From an uncultured Alphaproteobacteria bacterium (GTDB lineage: Bacteria; Pseudomonadota; Alphaproteobacteria; HIMB59; GCA-002718135): a stretch of DNA of 64,000 bases. Location: the NCBI GenBank assembly GCA_902584805.1, contig CACIBE010000001.1, positions 62,001-126,000 on the forward strand, written 5' to 3'. The number at the start of each line of letters is the position of its first letter. The first letter of the stretch is position 1. The notes below the pieces were generated by a model. That model did not search any database, was not told the DNA's origin, and saw only the letters and a program-made list of their open reading frames with translations. This document shows, piece after piece, positions 9,211 to 16,767 of this stretch. A program made the translations under genes and the position numbers.

Positions 9211-9579
9211 TTAATTATTTTTTATTTTTTCCCATTCTGCCATACCGCCAGTAATATTCTTAACGTTTTTAATACCCATATCCTGCATTGTTTTAGTAGC
9301 TAAAGTTCCTTGTCCACCTACACCACAAAATACAACATATTCTTTATCTGGGTTATTTTTAAAAAATTCATTTTCTAAAGGACTACCCTCGGCTAAATAA
9401 AATTCAAGAAAAGCCTTATCCAAATGCATTGCATTTCCAATAGTTGCTTTTTCAAAACTCTTTTTATCTCTAACATCAATAAATTGCACATTTGGATCAT
9501 TAAGTTTCCTTTTTGCTTCTTCTGCAGTTATATTTTCAATTTCATTTTTAACACTCATTAAGTCTTCAAATTTTTTCAT
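9211..9579 (-). CDS. Single-domain rhodanese-like protein
   Basis: I start at the ATG at 9579 (MKKFEDLM), which has AAAGGA six bases upstream. The frame runs back to a TTG at 9597, but that extension contains the ribosome binding site itself. The 122-residue product is a single rhodanese domain: FIDVRDKKSFEKATIGNAMHL (CH2A motif region) and the active-site loop VVFCGVGGQG with one catalytic cysteine near residue 85. The loop lacks the Arg of classical thiosulfate sulfurtransferases (CRxGxR type), so it is more likely a persulfide carrier in sulfur relay. It has no signal peptide. It sits downstream of ccrM and before a small secreted protein. Confidence 0.82.
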   Translation of the reverse strand: MKKFEDLMSVKNEIENITAEEAKRKLNDPNVQFIDVRDKKSFEKATIGNAMHLDKAFLEFYLAEGSPLENEFFKNNPDKEYVVFCGVGGQGTLATKTMQDMGIKNVKNITGGMAEWEKIKNN

Positions 9580-9665
9580 AATAGTCCTTTTATTCAATAA
9601 GCAGTTTTTATTTTGAACAATAATAAAACTAGCAGAAAACTTAATAGTTTAAAACGAAAATTTTT

Positions 9666-10736
9666 TTAATTCAGTCTATCTTTACGGTAATTAGATCGTA
9701 TTTCATCAAGTAGGATTGATTTTGACTTATTTTTTACATGCCAAAAATCCCAGCCATTACAACTTGGAAGTCCTTGTATTTTTGCTCCCATTTGATGAAT
9801 AGAGCCTGATAAATCTTTTATTTTAAGTGTTCCATCAATACTAACCGTTGCTTTAAAGCGTTCTTTTTTATCTGTTAATACTGCACCTGGTGGGATAATT
9901 CCTTGCTCAACTAATTCACCAAAAGGAACCTTCGGCAATTCTTTTCTGCTCTTTGCAATAGTGACAACTTCTTCTTTCAATACCTTTGTATTCTTTAATC
10001 GTTCTATTGAAAGTTTAACATAATCTTTATCTTTTTCTATACCAATAAATTTTCGTTGTAATTTTTTTGCAACAACAGCTGTTGTCCCACTTCCTGAAAA
10101 TGGATCAAGAACAAGATCACCTTTGTTTGTCGATGCTAATAGAATTCGGTAGAGTAGAGCTTCTGGTTTTTGTGTTGGGTGTGATCGTTGATTGTTATCT
10201 TTACGCAATCTTTCTTTCCCTGAACAAATAGGAATATACCAGTCACTTCGCATTTGTTTTCCTTCATTTAGTTCTTTGAGATTTTGATAATTAAATGTGT
10301 ATTTTGCTTCTCTTGATGTTGTGCACCACAATAATGTTTCATGGGCATTTGTAAAACGTGTACCACGAAAATTTGGCATAGGATTTGTTTTATGCCAAAT
10401 GATATCATTTAAAATCCATAATCCTTCATCTTGAATAGTAGAGCCCACACGTAAAATATTATGATAACTTCCTATGACCCAAAGAGCTCCACCTTTTTTT
10501 AAAATACGTTTACATTCACTAAGCCATGCATTGGTAAATTTATCATATTCTTTATATGTATTAAATTTATCCCAATCTTGTGTAACAGCTTCGACCGTTG
10601 TTTGATCAGGTCTGTATAATGTATCCTTTAATTGAAGATTATAGGGTGGATCAGCAAAAATAAGATCAACCGAATGATCTTTTAATTTTTTCATTTCCTT
10701 GATGGAATCACCTAAAATAATTTGATTTTTCTTCAT
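9666..10736 (-). CDS. ccrM: Cell-cycle DNA methyltransferase, GANTC-specific (CcrM)
   Basis: A 356-residue adenine-N6 methyltransferase of the beta class: motif IV DPPYNL at residues 29-34 precedes the SAM-binding motif DPFSGSGTTAVVA near 217. The stretch NPMPNFRGTRFTNAHETLLW and the C-terminal domain ending SGSIHQMGAKIQGLPSCNGWDFWH are specific to CcrM-type enzymes, which methylate GANTC and are solitary regulators of the alphaproteobacterial cell cycle. The C-terminal domain distinguishes it from restriction-type HinfI enzymes, and no restriction gene is nearby. Its own upstream region carries three GANTC sites within 54 bp, which suggests methylation-sensitive autoregulation (see findings). 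Confidence 0.93.
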   Translation of the reverse strand: MKKNQIILGDSIKEMKKLKDHSVDLIFADPPYNLQLKDTLYRPDQTTVEAVTQDWDKFNTYKEYDKFTNAWLSECKRILKKGGALWVIGSYHNILRVGSTIQDEGLWILNDIIWHKTNPMPNFRGTRFTNAHETLLWCTTSREAKYTFNYQNLKELNEGKQMRSDWYIPICSGKERLRKDNNQRSHPTQKPEALLYRILLASTNKGDLVLDPFSGSGTTAVVAKKLQRKFIGIEKDKDYVKLSIERLKNTKVLKEEVVTIAKSRKELPKVPFGELVEQGIIPPGAVLTDKKERFKATVSIDGTLKIKDLSGSIHQMGAKIQGLPSCNGWDFWHVKNKSKSILLDEIRSNYRKDRLN

Positions 10737-10810
10737 AATTGATAAAAAGAATCTTTAAGCAGATATAGAATCAGGTCAATTGACTTATCAACAGAGGGAA
10801 TCTTTAGGTA
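10737..10810 (-). promoter_or_regulatory. ccrM promoter region with three GANTC sites
   Basis: Read on the minus strand, TTGATA and TATATC with 18 bases between form a plausible sigma-70 promoter about 30 bp before the ccrM ATG. GANTC sites lie at 10798-10802 (upstream of the -35), 10768-10772 (directly before the -10) and 10749-10753 (in the leader). At this base composition one site per roughly 350 bp would be expected. The promoter boxes are by eye. Confidence 0.55.
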
Positions 10811-10840
10811 GGGATAACCTTAAATTTTGGCTAAAAACAT

Positions 10841-10864
10841 AAAAAAAGGGGTCCGTAGACCCCT
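10841..10864 (-). terminator. Rho-independent terminator after rnhB / candidate sRNA
   Basis: On the minus strand a perfect 7-bp stem AGGGGTC/GACCCCT (10858-10864 with 10847-10853) around a TACG tetraloop is followed directly by seven T. It ends the moaB-rnhB transcript or the candidate sRNA. Confidence 0.85.
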
Positions 10865-10945
10865 GGAATAGTTCATCAAATGGGAGGAATGATGAAACTC
10901 AATATCTATTTAGTGTTTGTCGCATCTTTTTGAAGCATAATAAAA
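10841..10945 (-). ncRNA. Candidate small RNA with CCUCCC loop and intrinsic terminator
   Basis: In the 252-bp gap between rnhB and ccrM the minus strand encodes two tidy stem-loops. The first has a perfect 7-bp stem, UUCAUCA/UGAUGAA (10890-10896 with 10872-10878), whose 11-base loop presents CCUCCC, complementary to a ribosome binding site. The second is a GC-rich terminator hairpin followed by seven U. A CU-rich anti-Shine-Dalgarno loop followed by a terminator is the usual plan of alphaproteobacterial trans-acting sRNAs. The 5' end is a guess. The same DNA could simply be the 3' UTR of rnhB, from which an sRNA might be processed. Confidence 0.45.
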
Positions 10946-10988
10946 TAATATTTGGTATGCATTCTTTGCATGGATAAATTTGTGTAAT

Positions 10989-11603
10989 TTATTTTTTTAA
11001 TAAAGATTTAATTGGCTCAAACGATTTTCGGTGAAATTGAGTTACACCGTGATTGTGTATTGCATCAATATGTTTTTTAGTTCCATAACCTGCATTTTTT
11101 TTCCAATCATAAAATGTAAACTTACGATCAAGTATACTCATCAGTCGATCACGGTGAACTTTTGCAATAATAGATGCACTCGCAATCGATAAAGATTTTT
11201 TATCTCCGCCTATAATCGATTTTTCATTTTGAAAATTTAATGAAAAGTTTCCATCAATAATAAGATGTGGATTTTCAAAATTAAATTTATCTATTACTCT
11301 TTTCATCGATAATTTTGTAGCTTCCAAAATATTAATTTTATCTATTTCTTCGACGCTAGCGTAGCCTAAGTAATATTGAAGCTTTTTTTCTTTTTGTAAT
11401 TTTTTAAAAAATAAAAATAATTTTTCTCTTTGTTTTGCTGTATGTTTCTTTGAATCTTTTATGGGTATTTCAGATTCTAAATCATCATAATTAGAAAAAT
11501 AACATCCACAACTCACCACAGGACCTGCCAATGGACCTCTGCCAACTTCATCTAAACCAATTACAGGTCCACCAATTGATTTTTCTATAGAAAAATCAGT
11601 CAC
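10989..11603 (-). CDS. rnhB: Ribonuclease HII
   Basis: RNase HII cuts RNA in RNA-DNA hybrids and starts removal of misincorporated ribonucleotides. The 204-residue protein has GLDEVGRGPLAGPVV at residue 17 with the catalytic Asp-Glu pair, IPIKDSKKHTAKQRE, HLIIDGNFSL and the late acidic/His region ASIIAKVHRDRLM, then GYGTKKHIDAIHNHGVTQFHRKSF, all standard for the family. It starts with GTG, whose G is also the last base of the moaB stop (TAGTG), so the two genes are coupled. CcrM and RNase HII are close neighbours here, as often in alphaproteobacteria. Confidence 0.95.
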   Translation of the reverse strand: MTDFSIEKSIGGPVIGLDEVGRGPLAGPVVSCGCYFSNYDDLESEIPIKDSKKHTAKQREKLFLFFKKLQKEKKLQYYLGYASVEEIDKINILEATKLSMKRVIDKFNFENPHLIIDGNFSLNFQNEKSIIGGDKKSLSIASASIIAKVHRDRLMSILDRKFTFYDWKKNAGYGTKKHIDAIHNHGVTQFHRKSFEPIKSLLKK

Positions 11604-12130
11604 TACTTTTCATTTAATCTTGGCATGATTTCAACAAAATTACAGGGCTTATGTCTAATGTCTAATTGATATTGTAAAATTTCATCCCAGCCATCTTTGC
11701 ATGCACCTGTTGATCCTGGTAAACAAAAAACATACGTACTATTTATTAAGGCTGCAACGGCTCGTGATTGAATTGCCGATGTGCCAATTTTTTCAAAACT
11801 AACTTGACGAAATAATTCCCCAAATCCATCGATATGTTTACTTGCAATAGCATTTACAGCTTCTGGTGTTGTATCTCTTCCTGTGAGTCCAGTCCCACCA
11901 GTTGTAATAATGCAATCAATCTCTTTTTCTTTTGACATTGAATCTAAGGTATCTTTTATTTGAGAAACATCATCTGGTATAATTGTTCGTTTAATCATTG
12001 TATGACCAGCATTAGTAATGCGCTTTTCTAATGTATCACCAGATGTATCGTTTTCTTTAGTTCTTGAATCTGAAATTGTAATAACAGCAATATTTATGGA
12101 AACAAAATCTAGAGAAGTATCAATCGGCAT
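11603..12130 (-). CDS. moaB: Molybdenum cofactor biosynthesis protein MoaB
   Basis: A 175-residue protein of the MoaB/MogA fold, which handles adenylylation of molybdopterin before metal insertion. Visible are AVITISDSRTKENDTSGDTLEKRI (substrate Ser/Asp region near residue 17), CIITTGGTGLTGRDTTPEAV near 76, and FCLPGSTGACKDGWDEIL near 134, which matches the phosphate/pterin-binding loops of MoaB. It overlaps rnhB by one base and follows the transglycosylase gene by 6 bp on the same strand. No other molybdopterin gene lies in the window, so the rest of the pathway must be elsewhere if the cofactor is made. Confidence 0.92.
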   Translation of the reverse strand: MPIDTSLDFVSINIAVITISDSRTKENDTSGDTLEKRITNAGHTMIKRTIIPDDVSQIKDTLDSMSKEKEIDCIITTGGTGLTGRDTTPEAVNAIASKHIDGFGELFRQVSFEKIGTSAIQSRAVAALINSTYVFCLPGSTGACKDGWDEILQYQLDIRHKPCNFVEIMPRLNEK

Positions 12131-12136
12131 AACCTA

Positions 12137-13882
12137 TTAATAAAGTGGATCATTTCCATTTGCTAGCATTTTTAGGGAACGCATTTCTTTATTATTTTTA
12201 TTTTGGTAAATCCAATATTTTGTTAAGATCTTTTCTATGAACCACCTTGTTTCTCTTGATGGAATACTTTCCATAAAAAAAAGTGAGTCTTCCATATAAT
12301 TTGTCTCATTTTTCCATTTTTGTAAATTTCCAGGACCACCATTATAAGCTGCTGCGAGAAATATAAGATTTCTTGAAACCTGCTCTAGATCAAGAAGATA
12401 TGTTAAATATTCTTGCCCAACCTCTAAATTTATCTCTGGATTTTTAAGAATATTACTATTGCTTTGTTTCACATCTTTACTTGTCGTAATAAATTTCGCT
12501 GTTGAAGGTAAGACTTGCATTAACCCTATGGCACCATCTTTACTTTTGGCCTTTATGTTGAACATAGATTCCTGATGCATGAAAGCGTGAAGTAATTCTT
12601 TTTCTAATTTGAAACCATCTCGTGGCTTCCAAACACTAGTAGGGTAGTAGAGGTAGGTAGGAACATCCATACCAAAATTTTCTAGCTTATTGACAATTTT
12701 TAATTGTGTATAGGCAAGGTCAAAATTTTCAGCAATTTGAATAGACTCTTTTGCTATTTCTCTATTTAAAATAGAATTGATATGAACAATCTCCTTTTCT
12801 AATTCATCGGCAAATCCAACCTGTATCAGTGTCTGAATCCTTTTTCCTGCTGGTATATTTAAAATAGTACTATTGTTTTTATTAAGATCAGTATGCTCTA
12901 CCCATTCAATTTTTTTATCAACTCCTAAAATTTCTAGAGCTAGCATACCATAAAAACTATTTGGATTATTTGATGCTCTTTTTAACCAAAAATTTATATC
13001 ATCATACCGACCAAGTTTTGCATATGATCTAGCTGTCCAAAAACTACCTGACGTTTGATGCCATGCATCATCTTTTAAACTAATTGAAAAAAGTGAAAAA
13101 TATTTTGCAGCATCTTCATATTTTTCCATTCTCCAAGAACATAGACCAGCCGTCCAAGCTGCATATGGAACATATTTAGCAGAACTAACAAGAGCTTCTG
13201 AAGCATATTTGATTGCCAAGTCATTTTTATTTGCTAAGAAATACCCTTTGGCGATTAATTCCTTTTGTTGATCTATCTCAACTTGATCTAATAATAAATC
13301 TACATCTCTTTGATTTAATAATTGTAGTGCCCCAGTTGGCCAACCTTTGTTTACCCTAGATTTTATACCATTAATTAATTTTCTTTTTTCAGCTCTCTGG
13401 TTGTTAGATAGTTTTTTTTGACTTTTATATTTACTTTTCTTTTTACTAATTACCTGTTCTGATTCTATTCCAATAGGAGCGCCAGGTTTAGTTGGACTTT
13501 TATAACCTGCTGGCATTCTTCGAATAGCCAATTTATAAATTTGTTTTGCTTGAGGGTGATCATTATATTTTTTAAGCCAATAATATAATTCTAAATACTT
13601 GGACCGATAACAGTTAGGATGTAAAAATTTCTGCGCATAAATATGACCAAGCAAAGACTTATTTTTTATTTTTAAAATAAAATTATTTGCACTTTTCCAT
13701 TTGCACTTTTCCTGAAATTTATAAGCTTGTTGATAATTATATACATCTTCTTCACTTAGAACCTTTTTTGAGAAAATATTATCATATTTGATGACTATAT
13801 CTTGTTGGTATGCATAGATTTGTTTCGAAAAAAATACGAAGAATATAAAAAAACAAATAATAGAAAATTTTTTATAATTCAT
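12137..13882 (-). CDS. Soluble lytic murein transglycosylase (SLT domain)
   Basis: I place the start at the ATG at 13882 (MNYKKFSIICFF), which overlaps the udg stop in ATGA; the open frame upstream to 13921 lacks signal-peptide character. The 581-residue protein has a signal peptide, a long helical superhelix (residues about 60-400, TPR-like as in Slt70), and a C-terminal lysozyme-like domain. The catalytic Glu is in HQESMFN near residue 435, followed by GAIGLMQVLPSTA and AAYNGGPGNL, which are the family signatures. It cleaves the glycan strand of peptidoglycan to 1,6-anhydromuropeptides in the periplasm. It belongs to a run udg-slt-moaB-rnhB with overlaps or minimal spacing. Confidence 0.92.
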   Translation of the reverse strand: MNYKKFSIICFFIFFVFFSKQIYAYQQDIVIKYDNIFSKKVLSEEDVYNYQQAYKFQEKCKWKSANNFILKIKNKSLLGHIYAQKFLHPNCYRSKYLELYYWLKKYNDHPQAKQIYKLAIRRMPAGYKSPTKPGAPIGIESEQVISKKKSKYKSQKKLSNNQRAEKRKLINGIKSRVNKGWPTGALQLLNQRDVDLLLDQVEIDQQKELIAKGYFLANKNDLAIKYASEALVSSAKYVPYAAWTAGLCSWRMEKYEDAAKYFSLFSISLKDDAWHQTSGSFWTARSYAKLGRYDDINFWLKRASNNPNSFYGMLALEILGVDKKIEWVEHTDLNKNNSTILNIPAGKRIQTLIQVGFADELEKEIVHINSILNREIAKESIQIAENFDLAYTQLKIVNKLENFGMDVPTYLYYPTSVWKPRDGFKLEKELLHAFMHQESMFNIKAKSKDGAIGLMQVLPSTAKFITTSKDVKQSNSNILKNPEINLEVGQEYLTYLLDLEQVSRNLIFLAAAYNGGPGNLQKWKNETNYMEDSLFFMESIPSRETRWFIEKILTKYWIYQNKNNKEMRSLKMLANGNDPLY

Positions 13883-14583
13883 TTTTGTAATTTTTCTTGT
13901 AACATTTGTAAATCTTCCCAAGAATGTTTTTTATATTGAGGAGATCGAAGTAAAAAAGCTGGATGATAAGAGGCTATTGTAGGAATACCTTCTTCTAAAT
14001 TGAGTGATTTGTATTCATGCCATTTGCCTCTGAGTTTTCCAAGTGCAAGAGGGGTTGATAAAATGGCTTTTGCTGCGACACCACCTAATAGGAAGATAAA
14101 TCTAGGTTTAATAATATCAATTTGTCTTTGCAAAAACGGTAAAAATTCTAAAATTTCATCGTCATTAGGTGTTCTATTTTCGGTTGGACGCCAATTAACC
14201 ACATTAGTAATATAAACGTCATCTCTTTGTAAATTAATGGCTAAAAGCATTTTATTTAATAGCTGCCCAGCTCTTCCAACGAATGGAATTCCTTGTTCAT
14301 CCTCATCCCTACCTGGTGCTTCACCAATTAACATTACTTTTGCATTTAAGTTACCATCATAAACTACTAAATTTTTTGCTGTTTTTTGAAGAGGAGATTT
14401 ATGATTTTTAAGATCTTCAATAACATCATCAATTTTAGATTTTTTATCCCCAGTATCCTTGTCGAAACTAGGTTGCTCTAATTTTTTTTCATTTTCAAGC
14501 CAGTTTCTAGGAGAATCTTGAAGAAAATAATTTACCCCTGAATTAATAACAAATTCTAAATTTTTTTTATTTGATTGATTCAT
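13879..14583 (-). CDS. Family 4 uracil-DNA glycosylase without Fe-S cysteines
   Basis: This enzyme excises uracil from DNA. Motif 1 GEAPGRDEDEQGIPFVGRAGQLL (near residue 87) and motif 2 SYHPAFLLR (near 205) place it in the family 4 / SPO1 polymerase-related group. The family normally binds a 4Fe-4S cluster through four cysteines, but this 234-residue protein contains no cysteine at all. The usual cluster positions are Trp in VVNWRPTENRTP and Leu in EFLPFLQRQ. The N-terminal 60 or so residues are low-complexity and polar. The fold can presumably do without the cluster. It heads a minus-strand run into the transglycosylase gene and is divergent from the TPR gene across 47 bp. Confidence 0.88.
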   Translation of the reverse strand: MNQSNKKNLEFVINSGVNYFLQDSPRNWLENEKKLEQPSFDKDTGDKKSKIDDVIEDLKNHKSPLQKTAKNLVVYDGNLNAKVMLIGEAPGRDEDEQGIPFVGRAGQLLNKMLLAINLQRDDVYITNVVNWRPTENRTPNDDEILEFLPFLQRQIDIIKPRFIFLLGGVAAKAILSTPLALGKLRGKWHEYKSLNLEEGIPTIASYHPAFLLRSPQYKKHSWEDLQMLQEKLQK

Positions 14584-14630
14584 GTAAAATTACAATTATC
14601 TATTCATAGTGTAACTATACGATATTTGAA

Positions 14631-15941
14631 ATGGTTAATTTAATTAAAACACTACAATTTATCTTAATTTTTCTGGTTGTTAATTCTGGAGCTTTAGCTT
14701 TAACTAGTTCATCTTTTTTAATCTCACAATCTGCCTTTAATAATTATGATTATAGTTCCACTTTATTTAAATTTAATATGGATAAGGTCACCCTATCTCA
14801 AGACAGTCTTTTAGATAAAGCTATTGCTGCAATAATTACAGAGGATTTAGTTTTGGCTTTAAAAATTGCTGATAAAATCTTAGTTGAAAACACAAATAAC
14901 CCAGAAGCTTTAATTATAAAAACTACTTCTCTTTACAAAGATAAAAAATTTAAAGACATCATCGAACTAAGGGATAATATGCTGCAACCAAGTGAATTAT
15001 TAGACTTTATTTTTTTTGCTGATAACAGACTTAAAAATAATAGTACTATAAGTAATGCTCTAGTTGAATTGGTATCATCTTCATATTCAAATAATGAACA
15101 AAGTCGTTTAAATTATAATTTTTTATTATTTTATACCTCACTCGCAAAAATACTTGATCCAAAAAACGACAGAGCAATGATTATTAAAGCGGAGTTATTT
15201 TCGCAAGTTGGACAAGATAAGGTTGCATCAGATATATATGCGAAGATAGATAAAGATAGTATTTATTATTTAGATGCCCAGAATAGTCTTGCTAGACATT
15301 ACTTATTCAATAATACTTATGAGGAAGCTGAGAATAAAATTAAATCATTAGTTGAAAATAATAATAACAATTATTCTCTAAAAAAAACTTTAGGTGATTT
15401 TTATCGTTACAATAAAAAGTATGATTTAGCATTAGATGTTTATAATGAAATGATCAAAGAAAATCAGGACGATCTTTGGAATATTTTTTATATGAGAGGT
15501 ATTTGCTATGAACAAAAAAATGAATGGGATTTAGCTGAAAAAGATTTTTTACGATCCTTAGAGATTAAGCCTGGAACACCAAATGTTTTAAATTATCTTG
15601 CATATGGTTGGGTTGAAAGAAATATTAAATTAGACCGTTCTTTGAAAATGTTAGAGGAGGCTTATAAAGCTAACCCTGATAGTTTTTATATTATAGATAG
15701 TTTAGCTTGGGCTCATTTTAAAAAAAATAATCTTTCAGAAGCAGCAAGGTTAATGGAAAAGGTAATAGATATTGCCCCTGGTGAAGCAATATCTCTAGAC
15801 CATCTTGGTGATATTTATTATGCTATGAATAGAAAAAGAGAAGCAATTCATTTTTGGCAACAAGCGTTAGAGTTGGCTGAGCCAGAAGATGAAATAACTG
15901 AAGATGTTCAAAGCAAATTAGATAATATTAATGCCGGATAA
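14631..15941 (+). CDS. Exported TPR-repeat protein
   Basis: A 436-residue protein with an N-terminal hydrophobic segment (about residues 6-24), likely a signal peptide, followed by tandem TPR-like helical pairs. Good TPR units include ALDVYNEMIKENQDDLWNIFYMRGICYEQKNEWDLAEKDF and LSEAARLMEKVIDIAPGEAISLDHLGDIYYAMNRKREAIHFW in the C-terminal half. Such proteins scaffold envelope assembly. Overlap with ispE by 11 bases suggests one transcript. A TPR protein beside ispE is common in alphaproteobacteria, but its partner is not known to me. Confidence 0.8.
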   Translation: MVNLIKTLQFILIFLVVNSGALALTSSSFLISQSAFNNYDYSSTLFKFNMDKVTLSQDSLLDKAIAAIITEDLVLALKIADKILVENTNNPEALIIKTTSLYKDKKFKDIIELRDNMLQPSELLDFIFFADNRLKNNSTISNALVELVSSSYSNNEQSRLNYNFLLFYTSLAKILDPKNDRAMIIKAELFSQVGQDKVASDIYAKIDKDSIYYLDAQNSLARHYLFNNTYEEAENKIKSLVENNNNNYSLKKTLGDFYRYNKKYDLALDVYNEMIKENQDDLWNIFYMRGICYEQKNEWDLAEKDFLRSLEIKPGTPNVLNYLAYGWVERNIKLDRSLKMLEEAYKANPDSFYIIDSLAWAHFKKNNLSEAARLMEKVIDIAPGEAISLDHLGDIYYAMNRKREAIHFWQQALELAEPEDEITEDVQSKLDNINAG

Positions 15942-16767
15942 AATAATTGAAAAATCACCTGCCAAAATTAATTTATTTTTAAAAATTATAAATAGAAGAG
16001 ATGATGGTTTTCATAATATTCGTACTGGAATAACGTTCATCGATCTTTTTGATGAGATAACTGTTCAACCTCACAGCAAGTTTCAAGTAATCTATACAGG
16101 TAATTTCGCTCCAAAAAATAATCTATTTGAGGATTGCATTATTGATAAATTATTTACCTATATAAATGAAGATAAACCTAAACTCCTTTTTACTATATCA
16201 AAAAATTTTCCTTATGAAGCTGGTTTAGGTTCTGCTTCCTCTAATGTTGCAACTGTTATAAAAATTTTAGAAAATCTTGAGATAATAAAAAAGAAAAATA
16301 TATTTGATTATGTTGATCTCGGTTCAGATATCCCTATTTTTTTGAATCAAAAAGATGCTCTAGTTAGAGGTAGGGGAGATTTAATTGCTAATGTTCATTT
16401 TCCTAAATATTATTTCTTATTAATTAGACCGTCTTTCAAATGTTCTACAAAAAAAATGTATGATTCATTTCAACCTTCAGATTTTGATTATAATACTGAA
16501 TTTGATTTAGAAGAAATAAATGATCAAGATTCTGGAAATGATTTTGAAAAAATTCTTAAAAAAAATGAACCTGAATTTTTATCAATCATAAATTTTTTGG
16601 AGGATTTTGACGATGTTATATTTTCAAGACTAACTGGGAGTGGTTCTTGCATTTACAGTGTATTTGAAAAAAAAGAGCATGCCATAAATGCACAAAAAAA
16701 ATTTCAACAAAGCTTTTCAAATCTATGGACACATCTAAGTGAAAATAATTTGGTTAATCTATTTTAA
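15931..16767 (+). CDS. ispE: 4-diphosphocytidyl-2-C-methyl-D-erythritol kinase
   Basis: IspE phosphorylates CDP-ME in the MEP route to isoprenoids. The 278-residue GHMP kinase has the N-terminal SPAKINLFLKI with the catalytic Lys, and GSDIPIFLNQ with the catalytic Asp. The ATP loop is PYEAGLGSASSNVATVI; the usual GGGSSDAA is altered to GSASSNVA, a mild departure. The ending LTGSGSCIYSVFEKKEHA is the third GHMP motif. It overlaps the upstream TPR gene and the 3' end of the ligase gene on the other strand (14 bp), so transcription of the two converges with no spacer. Confidence 0.93.
   Translation: MPDKIIEKSPAKINLFLKIINRRDDGFHNIRTGITFIDLFDEITVQPHSKFQVIYTGNFAPKNNLFEDCIIDKLFTYINEDKPKLLFTISKNFPYEAGLGSASSNVATVIKILENLEIIKKKNIFDYVDLGSDIPIFLNQKDALVRGRGDLIANVHFPKYYFLLIRPSFKCSTKKMYDSFQPSDFDYNTEFDLEEINDQDSGNDFEKILKKNEPEFLSIINFLEDFDDVIFSRLTGSGSCIYSVFEKKEHAINAQKKFQQSFSNLWTHLSENNLVNLF

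Noticed and set aside
9666..10736. Possible restriction-modification system around the GANTC methyltransferase.
   Set aside because: No endonuclease gene is adjacent, and the C-terminal CcrM domain marks a solitary cell-cycle methyltransferase.
10820..10834. TTAA-N7-CTAA near the ccrM promoter, close to the CtrA box TTAA-N7-TTAA.
   Set aside because: One mismatch in an A/T-rich genome is weak, it lies downstream of the terminator and upstream of the promoter without clear relation, and CtrA presence is unknown.
10889..10933. A 14-codon plus-strand ORF (MMKLNIYLVFVASF) with a perfect GGGAGG ribosome site six bases upstream, in the rnhB-ccrM gap.
   Set aside because: No plus-strand gene lies downstream for it to lead, and the GGGAGG is the complement of the sRNA loop on the minus strand, whose terminator polarity fits better.
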